Shown here in pieces: positions 6,735 through 12,056 of a stretch of 15,309 nt of DNA. Source of the DNA: JACKLD01 sp049297695 (GTDB lineage: Bacteria; Pseudomonadota; Alphaproteobacteria; UBA2136; UBA6156); assembly GCA_049297695.1 (NCBI GenBank), contig JBAQUT010000071.1, positions 1 to 15,309 on the forward strand, in the 5' to 3' direction. Under the pieces are notes generated by a model that made no database searches, was not told the DNA's origin, and saw nothing but the letters and a program-made list of their open reading frames with translations. A program made the translations under genes and the position numbers. The number at the start of each line of letters is the position of its first letter. Within the stretch, counting starts at the first letter, position 1.

Positions 6735-7478
6735 TTATTTTGGAAATCTAACCAATCCATATCCTTCAATTTTCCCTGTTGGCGAAGCGCGATACAATTG
6801 CTTAATTTGGTCAAAAAATCTATTATCTCCCTTCTCTCTCCTTAATGTAGCACCTGCAACCATATCTGCAAATTGAATCCCCACACTTAAGTGTGAAGGT
6901 GCAATGAATAAACCTTCTATGAGATTATTATAATTGGAGTAGGACTGATGATGCTTGCTAAGCATTCTTTCATGTAATTCACGCAAACGAACATCATCCT
7001 TAGGTGCACGATAGTCACACACAACAATGCCGTTAATATGAGAGCCGCTCAGTCTACTAATATCTTGCAAATAATATTGAAATCTTTCCGCAAGCTGTTT
7101 ATATGCATACCAATACAAATCATCAGCATTTTGAATATATGCCAGCTGGTACGCTTTCTGTGTATCAACAACAACGCCGAGTAATTTGATAGATTTAAAG
7201 CGGCTGAGAATCCCGTAGATATCTGTTCTTAAACCTTCTTTTTGGGATGTATTGAGATGAGAAAAAGGGCCTATGTGGCCTTCAGGTTTTGCAGCAAATT
7301 CTCGCCATTTTATTTCGCCGACAACCTTATATTTCTTCTTTACTAAAAGAAGTTCTTGTTTGATTTTATGCCAATAATCTTCTGGGATAATCACACCACC
7401 CAACACAAAAAAAGGTACGTGAGATGTACCTTTGCGAGGTGGGGGAGTACCAGATTCATCAACAAATAAAATCTGCAT
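6735..7478 (-). CDS. DUF3800-like protein overlapping the mdh stop codon
   Basis: 247 aa. It begins MQILFVDESG; Asp7-Glu8-Ser9-Gly10 is the N-terminal DESG signature of DUF3800 proteins. The C-terminal QFADMVAGA (Gln202, Asp205) is the second family signature, and VVCDYRA (Asp155) may add a further acidic residue. The acidic set suggests a metal-dependent RNase H-like nuclease fold; this is inference, since the activity of the family is not established to my knowledge. It is soluble and basic. The ATG overlaps the mdh TAA by one base (TAATG), so translation is probably coupled to mdh. Base composition is clearly more AT-rich than mdh or sucC, a sign of horizontal origin. DUF3800 genes are common in accessory islands and prophages, so a defence role is possible but unproven. 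Confidence 0.87.
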   Translation of the reverse strand: MQILFVDESGTPPPRKGTSHVPFFVLGGVIIPEDYWHKIKQELLLVKKKYKVVGEIKWREFAAKPEGHIGPFSHLNTSQKEGLRTDIYGILSRFKSIKLLGVVVDTQKAYQLAYIQNADDLYWYAYKQLAERFQYYLQDISRLSGSHINGIVVCDYRAPKDDVRLRELHERMLSKHHQSYSNYNNLIEGLFIAPSHLSVGIQFADMVAGATLRREKGDNRFFDQIKQLYRASPTGKIEGYGLVRFPK

Positions 7479-8422
7479 TACACCTTAATCCCTGCGCACA
7501 ACCCCTTCACAGAAGCAACCGATTTCTCAAACATGGCTTTCTCGTCGGCGGTCATCTGCACTTCCACAATGCGCTCCACGCCGTTGGCGCCAATAATCAC
7601 GGGCACACCCACGTACAAACCGTCCACGCCGTATTGGCCTGTCAGGTACGCCGCGCAAGGCAACATGCGCTTTTTATCCTGCAAATAGCTTTCGGCCATG
7701 GCGATGGCGGAACTCGCGGGGGCAAAGTAAGCGCTGCCGGTTTTCAGCAGGTTCACAATCTCGCCACCGCCTTTGCGGGTGCGGTCCACAATGGCATCCA
7801 CTTTTTCTTGGGTAATCCAGCCCATTTTCACCAATTCGGGCAGGTTCACACCGCCCACGGTGGCAAAGCGGGTCAGGGGGCACATGTCGTCGCCGTGGCC
7901 GCCCAGAACAAAGGTGGTGATGTCCTCAATGGCCACACCCAACGCTTCGTGGAGGAAAAAGCTAAACCGCGCACTGTCCAAAACCCCTGCCATGCCCACC
8001 ACTTTTTCGGGCTTAAAGCCGGTGGCCTGCTGCATCACCCACACCATGGCATCCAAGGGGTTGGTAATCACAATCACAAAGGCGTTGGGAGCATTTTCCT
8101 TAATGCCCACAGCCACCTTTTTCACAATGTCGGTGTTGATGGCCACCAAGTCGTCGCGGCTCATGCCGGGCTTGCGGGCCACGCCGGCGGTCACGATGCA
8201 CACATCGGCACCCTTGATGGCCGCATAATCGTTGCTGCCCGTAATGTGGTTGCCAAACCGCTCCACGGCGCCGCTTTGGCTCATATCCAAGGCTTTACCT
8301 TGGGGAACACCTTCCGCCACGTCCACCAGCACCACATCGCCCAAATTCTTCAAACTGGCCAGATGGGCCAAGGTTCCCCCAATGTTTCCGGCTCCGATAA
8401 GGGCGATTTTGGCTTTGGCCAT
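7478..8422 (-). CDS. mdh: Malate dehydrogenase, LDH-like type
   Basis: Oxidises malate to oxaloacetate with NAD in the TCA cycle. At 314 aa it fits the LDH-like bacterial malate dehydrogenases of alphaproteobacteria. The NAD-binding loop is GAGNIGG (residues 10-16), with Asp34 at the end of the second strand, as expected for NAD preference. Substrate-binding arginines are Arg83 and Arg89 in the ARKPGMSRDDL loop and Arg152 in LDSARF. The catalytic His176 is in GGHGDDM. The ATG at 8422 gives the standard N-terminus; only a weak GAAAG precedes it. A plausible promoter is at 8463-8491 in the 52-bp repeat A. The stop overlaps the start of the DUF3800-like gene. Confidence 0.98.
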   Translation of the reverse strand: MAKAKIALIGAGNIGGTLAHLASLKNLGDVVLVDVAEGVPQGKALDMSQSGAVERFGNHITGSNDYAAIKGADVCIVTAGVARKPGMSRDDLVAINTDIVKKVAVGIKENAPNAFVIVITNPLDAMVWVMQQATGFKPEKVVGMAGVLDSARFSFFLHEALGVAIEDITTFVLGGHGDDMCPLTRFATVGGVNLPELVKMGWITQEKVDAIVDRTRKGGGEIVNLLKTGSAYFAPASSAIAMAESYLQDKKRMLPCAAYLTGQYGVDGLYVGVPVIIGANGVERIVEVQMTADEKAMFEKSVASVKGLCAGIKV

Positions 8423-8460
8423 GGCAAGTGCTTTCGTTGGTTAAACAGGTTGAACGGCGC

Positions 8461-8512
8461 CCATGCTAGGCCTCCCCACCCAACCTGACAAGGGGGTTGA
8501 CACGTATACATA
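8461..8512. repeat. Repeat A, copy 1: divergent promoter segment between mdh and ORF X
   Basis: 52 bp matching 9462-9513 with one mismatch (C at 8503 against A at 9504). It begins CCATGCTAGG and ends GTATACATA. It carries a TTGACA hexamer facing right and a TTGTCA / TAGCAT pair facing left. Copy 1 is next to mdh and so is presumably the original location. The internal direct repeat TGACA (8486-8490 and 8498-8502) could be an operator, but this is a guess. Confidence 0.95.
8463..8491 (-). promoter_or_regulatory. Putative mdh promoter
   Basis: Reading the minus strand, TTGTCA (8491-8486) is followed after exactly 17 nt by TAGCAT (8468-8463), giving a sigma-70-like -35/-10 pair (5/6 and 4/6 to consensus). 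The expected start near 8456 leaves a leader of about 34 nt before the mdh ATG. Assigned by consensus and spacing only. Confidence 0.6.
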
Positions 8513-8525
8513 TTACATCTATTTC
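8497..8525 (+). promoter_or_regulatory. Putative promoter of ORF X (leaderless)
   Basis: A perfect TTGACA -35 (8497-8502) and, 17 nt on, a weak TATTTC -10 (8520-8525, 3/6). Transcription would start at about 8532-8533, right at the ATG at 8533. No Shine-Dalgarno sequence precedes that ATG, so a leaderless mRNA is inferred. The -35 lies in repeat A; the -10 lies just outside it. Confidence 0.6.
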
Positions 8526-8532
8526 CACCATT

Positions 8533-9369
8533 ATGAATCCACACAATGATGCTCGCTCAAGCGTTGCTACACGTATTTTAAAAGCCCTTTCAAATGAACT
8601 TGGCATTCAACATGCTCCTGTTTTATGGTCATTTTACATTACTCAATGCCCCGTATCATCAGCTAATACCCTGAGCGAGATGGTTGCCGACGATACCGAA
8701 TGCACCATTTCAGATGCCCGTATACGTCAAGCCGCAATTACCATAAGCAGCGCTTATGCTTTCTATTCTCCAGATACGTATTGCACCATGAAAAACGCCA
8801 CCTATGTGACTGAAAAACCAAATGCCCAACCTTTAGCCGAAAGTCCAGCTCCCATGTCGCCAGCCTACACCCGTATCTGTCTTGTGGAAAACTTACTACC
8901 AACCTACGGTATGGAAAATGCCCAAACCATTGTGGCTTACTACGCCGATTCGGCCCATGAATCCGACACTGTTTTAGCCAAACTTGCCCAAACCGCCTCC
9001 GACCGTGAGATGGATGCCGTGGCCCAACGCGCCTTGGAATTTTACCGCGATTACAACTTCAACGCCCATGAAGCCATGTGCGCCAGCACAGCCTTAAAAC
9101 GAATTAACGATACCCGTACAGCTCGCATTAACTCTAGCCATAACACATCCCAAGCATTTAAGGGGAAAGACTATTTTGTTTCCAATACCTACCCAAAACT
9201 CAACATGCCACCCAACAAACTTGTCGGTGTCATTTCTCACGAAGGCACAAATTTTAAGCGTCTTTACCTCCGCAATGGCCAGATTGTATGGGAGGAATCG
9301 TATCCTTTATACTACCCCGAACACGACAAGTTCGGCATCACCTGCCCCTACGAACTTGGCTGGATGTAA
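8533..9369 (+). CDS. ORF X: unrecognised 278-aa accessory protein
   Basis: I recognise no family. I chose ATG 8533 because the upstream in-frame TTG at 8497 is the promoter -35 hexamer and 8533 coincides with the expected transcription start; there is no Shine-Dalgarno sequence. The protein is soluble with no signal peptide. The N-terminus (SSVATRILKALSNELGI) and the middle (LAKLAQTASDREMDAVAQRALEFYRDY) look helical. The C-terminal 80 residues look strand-rich, with VGVISHEGTNFKRLYLRNGQIVW and a Tyr/Pro-rich end (YPLYYPEHDKFGITCPYEL). Composition is more AT-rich than mdh or the peptidase. It lies between repeat A and a copy of the peptidase 3' end and stops 1 nt before repeat B. It occupies the same kind of slot as the Nudix gene next door, to which it shows no resemblance. 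Function unknown. Confidence 0.8.
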   Translation: MNPHNDARSSVATRILKALSNELGIQHAPVLWSFYITQCPVSSANTLSEMVADDTECTISDARIRQAAITISSAYAFYSPDTYCTMKNATYVTEKPNAQPLAESPAPMSPAYTRICLVENLLPTYGMENAQTIVAYYADSAHESDTVLAKLAQTASDREMDAVAQRALEFYRDYNFNAHEAMCASTALKRINDTRTARINSSHNTSQAFKGKDYFVSNTYPKLNMPPNKLVGVISHEGTNFKRLYLRNGQIVWEESYPLYYPEHDKFGITCPYELGWM

Positions 9370-9370
9370 C

Positions 9371-9464
9371 TAAACCCCGTTCCCATCCACCACCACCTTC
9401 ACCCGCTCGCCGGGGGTGAGGGGTTGGTTGGGCGCCACACGGTTCAAGGCGTTGAACAACTCCA
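9371..9464 (-). pseudogene. Repeat B, copy 1: duplicated 3' end of the M48 peptidase gene
   Basis: 94 bp identical to 10243-10336, which encodes about the last 31 codons of the peptidase on the minus strand (ending ...VKVVVDGNGV). In this copy the frame ends GTT-TAG rather than GTT-TAA and has no start, so it is a noncoding gene fragment. It joins directly to repeat A copy 2, sharing CCA at 9462-9464. Its left end, C-TA-AACCCC, is the empty-site version of the junction that carries the palindromic element at 10080-10242. Perfect identity implies a recent duplication or ongoing conversion. Confidence 0.93.
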
Positions 9465-9513
9465 TGCTAGGCCTCCCCACCCAACCTGACAAGGGGGTTG
9501 ACAAGTATACATA
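9462..9513. repeat. Repeat A, copy 2: displaced mdh-type divergent promoter segment
   Basis: 52 bp matching 8461-8512 with one mismatch. Here it is fused to repeat B at a CCA microhomology rather than to the mdh leader. It supplies the -35 for the Nudix gene on the plus strand. The leftward pair TTGTCA (9492-9487) / TAGCAT (9469-9464) is also intact and would transcribe through B and then antisense into ORF X. Confidence 0.95.
9464..9492 (-). promoter_or_regulatory. Duplicated mdh-type promoter, pointing antisense into ORF X
   Basis: The same TTGTCA-17 nt-TAGCAT arrangement as at 8463-8491. In this position no gene start lies immediately downstream on the minus strand; it reads through the peptidase 3' fragment and into the 3' end of ORF X in antisense. 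Whether it is active is unknown. Confidence 0.45.
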
Positions 9514-9525
9514 AATGACTATATA
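9498..9525 (+). promoter_or_regulatory. Putative promoter of the Nudix gene (leaderless)
   Basis: A perfect TTGACA (9498-9503), a 16-nt spacer, then TATATA (9520-9525, 5/6 to TATAAT). The expected start about 7 nt later falls at or next to the ATG at 9532. No Shine-Dalgarno sequence is present, so a leaderless mRNA is inferred. This is the stronger of the two A-driven promoters. Confidence 0.68.
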
Positions 9526-9531
9526 CGGCCT

Positions 9532-10080
9532 ATGACACACACATCTTACACATGGCCTTTAGACCAACCCGCCCCCAACTACGAGCGTATTTTCTTGGAC
9601 GACCACACCTACGGCCAAGCCATTCAAGCATTTCCTATCATATGTTCCGATATTGTTCCCCTTATGCGAGCCCCCAATCGTTTGGTTTTAGCCCAACGCA
9701 ACAACAAACCCATGCAAGGCTGGTGGCATTTTGGTGGTCGCTGGATGATGGGCGAAGATGGCCCTACCGCAGCCTGCCGACACTTCAAGCGTGACACAGG
9801 GACAATCCTTAGCACCGACCGCCTTATTGATCTCGGTATCCGCAACTACTTGTGGCACGACCGCCAACAAGCACCTCAAGACACTCCTTGCCAAAGCGTA
9901 GCGTTTACGTATGGGGTTGAAATGTCGGATAATGAACTCGCCCATATGGCGGCAAAAATCAACCTTCCCGAATATGTTCCAGGTACGCTTTGTACGTTCA
10001 CATGGGAACGTCTCCAAGAACACGACATTCACCCAGTACTCCGGGATTTATATCAAGCAGCTTTTTCCGAACGGACCTAA
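9532..10080 (+). CDS. Nudix-fold protein resembling GDP-mannose mannosyl hydrolases, degenerate Nudix box
   Basis: 182 aa. The segment LVLAQRNNKPMQGWWHFGGR followed by a GX5EX7R pattern (Gly69, Glu75, Arg83) identifies a Nudix fold. It is closest in feel to GDP-mannose mannosyl hydrolases (compare R-x-N-x-P-x-Q-G-[YW]-W-x-x-x-G-G-R). The remainder of the box is RHFKRDTG (83-90) instead of RExxEExG: the usual Glu residues are His84, Arg87 and Asp88. GDP-mannose hydrolases also have a modified box, so activity is possible, but metal binding may be weak or lost. The start is ATG 9532, at the predicted transcription start with no Shine-Dalgarno sequence. The TAA stop includes the TA flanking the palindromic element. 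Unlike core neighbours it is fairly AT-rich. Substrate unknown. Confidence 0.87.
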   Translation: MTHTSYTWPLDQPAPNYERIFLDDHTYGQAIQAFPIICSDIVPLMRAPNRLVLAQRNNKPMQGWWHFGGRWMMGEDGPTAACRHFKRDTGTILSTDRLIDLGIRNYLWHDRQQAPQDTPCQSVAFTYGVEMSDNELAHMAAKINLPEYVPGTLCTFTWERLQEHDIHPVLRDLYQAAFSERT

Positions 10081-10242
10081 AGCTGTTTAAATAGTTATTG
10101 GTACCATTTCAATCCAGCCAAAAGACGGCTGGTTTGAGTGAGCGAGGGCGCCGACATGCCAAAGCATATCAAGGCCGAGCTCACCAAATCCAGGCTTTTT
10201 TTGGATGCGATTCAAATGTATCAATAACTATTTAAACAGCTT
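10080..10242. mobile_element. 163-bp palindromic MITE-like element with TA target duplication
   Basis: The ends are AAGCTG... and ...CAGCTT, flanked by TA at 10078-10079 and 10243-10244. Including the TA, 10078-10100 and 10222-10244 are perfect 23-bp inverted repeats. The similarity of the two arms continues inward, imperfectly, to ATGC / CAAA / GCAT at 10156-10167, so the whole element can fold into one long hairpin; a local CCAGCC/GGCTGG hairpin lies at 10114-10132. The duplicated B at 9371 shows the empty site C-TA-AACCCC. TA duplication is typical of IS630/Tc1-mariner type elements; no transposase is encoded here, so it would be non-autonomous. It may also block transcription between the convergent Nudix and peptidase genes. 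Confidence 0.85.
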
Positions 10243-11786
10243 TAAACCCCGTTCCCATCCACCACCACCTTCACCCGCTCGCCGGGGGTGAGGGGTTGGT
10301 TGGGCGCCACACGGTTCAAGGCGTTGAACAACTCCACCTGCAACGCGCCCATGGGCATGGCGGCGGCCAATCGCTCGGCCGTATCGCCCCCGCGCACGGT
10401 GCGGATGCTCAGTTTCAACGGTTGCCAACGGTCGGCCACAGTTTCGGTCACCACCTTGCTCAAGGCGATGCTTTGCATAATGGCGGGCTCCTCGCGGGCT
10501 TGCGTGGCCGCATCGGGGAAGCTGAACACCATCATCACCACCTTGTCGGTCCCCACGCTGGGGATGGCCACGGCGCGGAACGTACCGTTCATGCCACTTT
10601 TCACCCCCGTGTACGCCGTGGTGCCATCGGCCAGTTGCAGGCGCTGGGCGCTGTCCACTCCTAGCTTTTCCAACAACACGCCAACGTTCATACCGGCTTT
10701 GTAGGTGTCGGTGCCCATTTTAAACCGCACATCGCTGGCGGGGTGACGCCCCCACCATTGCCCCGCTTCGGGCTTCTCGCTGCCTTCCATGTAGTTGGTC
10801 ACAAACCCTTCGGGGATGCGCACCACCGTCCGCGCCGCTGGCAAGGCAATGTAGTTGCGCCCGGCAATGCCCCACGCGCGTTGGGGCCCAAACGATAACC
10901 CTTCCATCGCATTCAAAAAGCGGTTCCGCCCTTGGGGGTCATTGGCAGGGGTGGCGGGCGCCACCCCCTCGGGAAGCTGCAAACTACCATCAGGATACCC
11001 CGCCCGCTGCGCCGCCGCTGCAATCCGCTCCGGCGTGGCAGGGTGGCTGCTGGTCAGGCGGCCCAACAGGTTTTCTCCTGCGGCATCTTGCCCGCGCAAC
11101 CCATACGCCAAGGCTTGGGCGTACTGCTCGTACGCCCGCATGGATTGCACCATGCCCACGGCCTCCCGCGCATCGTACCCCGCCCGCGGCAAGTAGCGCT
11201 GGGCCAAGGCATCGGCCTCGTGCTCGTGGTCGCGGCCAAACTTGGCCAAACTCAACCCCGCCGCCAACCCACCCAACTGCGTGGCCGCTTGGGCCGCACG
11301 GTCATCCATTTGGGTTCCCAAATAAATCCCCAAGGCACTCACCAACACTCCAGCAACCACTTGGCTAGTCATGCCTTGCGCCACGTGACGGGCCGCGTTG
11401 TGGCCCCCTTCGTGGCCCAACACTGCCGCCAATTCCGCCTCGCTTTGCACAAAGGGCAACAACCCCCTGTACACGTTCACGTACCCCGGCGTAGCCCACG
11501 CGTTAAACTGGTCGCTGTCCAGCAAAATGCAACTCGTCGGCTCATTGTTGGCTTCCGTCACAGCCACCATCTTGTCGCATAAACTGGTTACATACCGTGT
11601 GGTCGTGCTGGAAGGTTTATACAACCCATACTGCTTCAACGCGGCTTCGGCGGTGGCCTGCCCCACTTCCCGCTCTTGGGCCTTGCTCACCAAACTTAAA
11701 CTGCTGCCGCCCGTGGCTGGGTTTTCCACACAACTTGCCAGCAGCAACGCCGCCATTACACCCGCCATCATCCGTTGCTTAACCAT
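10242..11786 (-). CDS. M48-family zinc metallopeptidase, lipoprotein
   Basis: 514 aa. The N-terminal signal ends in the lipobox LLAS-Cys19, so it is expected to be lipid-anchored in the envelope. The zinc motif HEGGH (residues 125-129) lies in AAVLGHEGGHNAARH, and EHEAD (188-192) should carry the third ligand. A hydrophobic stretch at about 141-160 follows. The C-terminal region, with SIRTVRGGDTAERLAAAM and LTPGERVKVV, resembles the LysM-like tail seen on some alphaproteobacterial M48 proteases. Relatives such as BepA/YfgC help quality control of outer-membrane proteins; that role is inferred. GGGGGA about 9 nt upstream of ATG is the likely ribosome binding site. The stop TAA was created by insertion of the palindromic element; the duplicated copy has TAG. 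Confidence 0.94.
   Translation of the reverse strand: MVKQRMMAGVMAALLLASCVENPATGGSSLSLVSKAQEREVGQATAEAALKQYGLYKPSSTTTRYVTSLCDKMVAVTEANNEPTSCILLDSDQFNAWATPGYVNVYRGLLPFVQSEAELAAVLGHEGGHNAARHVAQGMTSQVVAGVLVSALGIYLGTQMDDRAAQAATQLGGLAAGLSLAKFGRDHEHEADALAQRYLPRAGYDAREAVGMVQSMRAYEQYAQALAYGLRGQDAAGENLLGRLTSSHPATPERIAAAAQRAGYPDGSLQLPEGVAPATPANDPQGRNRFLNAMEGLSFGPQRAWGIAGRNYIALPAARTVVRIPEGFVTNYMEGSEKPEAGQWWGRHPASDVRFKMGTDTYKAGMNVGVLLEKLGVDSAQRLQLADGTTAYTGVKSGMNGTFRAVAIPSVGTDKVVMMVFSFPDAATQAREEPAIMQSIALSKVVTETVADRWQPLKLSIRTVRGGDTAERLAAAMPMGALQVELFNALNRVAPNQPLTPGERVKVVVDGNGV
10243..10336. repeat. Repeat B, copy 2: 3' end of the M48 peptidase gene in place
   Basis: 94 bp identical to 9371-9464. This copy is continuous with the full-length peptidase gene, so it is the parental location. 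The TA at 10243-10244 belongs both to the repeat and to the target duplication of the palindromic element. Homology ends at CCA (10334-10336), the trinucleotide shared with the start of repeat A. Confidence 0.95.
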
Positions 11787-11814
11787 AAAAAAAATCCCCC
11801 TTGTTGTTGGGGGG
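11787..11814 (-). terminator. Terminator-like hairpin abutting the peptidase ATG
   Basis: On the minus strand CCCCCC (11814-11809), loop AACAACAA, GGGGG (11800-11796), then A and eight T up to the ATG. It can terminate read-through from the flippase operon. Transcripts starting at the adjacent promoter would begin near 11809-11808, so they would lack most of the 5' arm and leave the GGGGGA ribosome site free. Confidence 0.65.
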
Positions 11815-11815
11815 C

Positions 11816-11843
11816 ATTATACTCTCCAGCACAACAAACTCAA
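11816..11843 (-). promoter_or_regulatory. Putative promoter of the M48 peptidase gene
   Basis: Minus strand: TTGAGT (11843-11838), 16-nt spacer, perfect TATAAT (11821-11816). The expected start is near 11809-11808, giving a leader of about 22 nt with AAGGGGGA before the ATG. The promoter lies in the 60 nt between the 69-aa ORF and the peptidase gene. Confidence 0.72.
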
Positions 11844-11846
11844 CTC

Positions 11847-12056
11847 TTACTTGCTGCCCAGAAAACTTGGTAACAGCTCTTGCAGCGCCACCACCACCTC
11901 ATGCAGCACCATGCGGATAAAATCCACCGCCACCACCATCAATTGCCGCAACACGTTCACAATCACATCCATCACCGATTGCGCCGGTCCGCTCAAATCC
12001 TGAGCATTGGCAACCATCACAACCCCCACCACAGCCACCATCATCAGGCGTATCAT
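11847..12056 (-). CDS. Small exported 69-aa protein
   Basis: The N-terminus MIRLMMVAVVGVVMVANA is a signal peptide (cleavage expected after ANA, about residue 18). The mature part of about 50 residues is one long hydrophobic to amphipathic helix (VMDVIVNVLRQLMVVAVDFIRMVLHE, then VVVALQELLPSFLG), so it is likely membrane-associated or a small periplasmic peptide. The ATG overlaps the stop of the flippase-like gene by 4 nt (ATGA), which argues that it is genuine and co-translated. No family recognised. Confidence 0.7.
   Translation of the reverse strand: MIRLMMVAVVGVVMVANAQDLSGPAQSVMDVIVNVLRQLMVVAVDFIRMVLHEVVVALQELLPSFLGSK

Noticed and set aside
8497..8532. TTG start at 8497 giving a 290-aa version of ORF X
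   Set aside because: That TTG is part of the TTGACA -35 hexamer in the duplicated promoter; the ATG at 8533 matches the expected transcription start and the geometry of the Nudix gene.
8461..9513. CRISPR-like or integron-type array
   Set aside because: Only two copies of each repeat with gene-sized, non-uniform spacers, no integrase, and B is clearly the end of the peptidase gene rather than an attachment site.
11787..11814. Attenuator or thermosensor controlling the peptidase from its own promoter
   Set aside because: The predicted start lies inside the 5' arm, so the hairpin cannot form in that transcript; a terminator for upstream read-through fits better.
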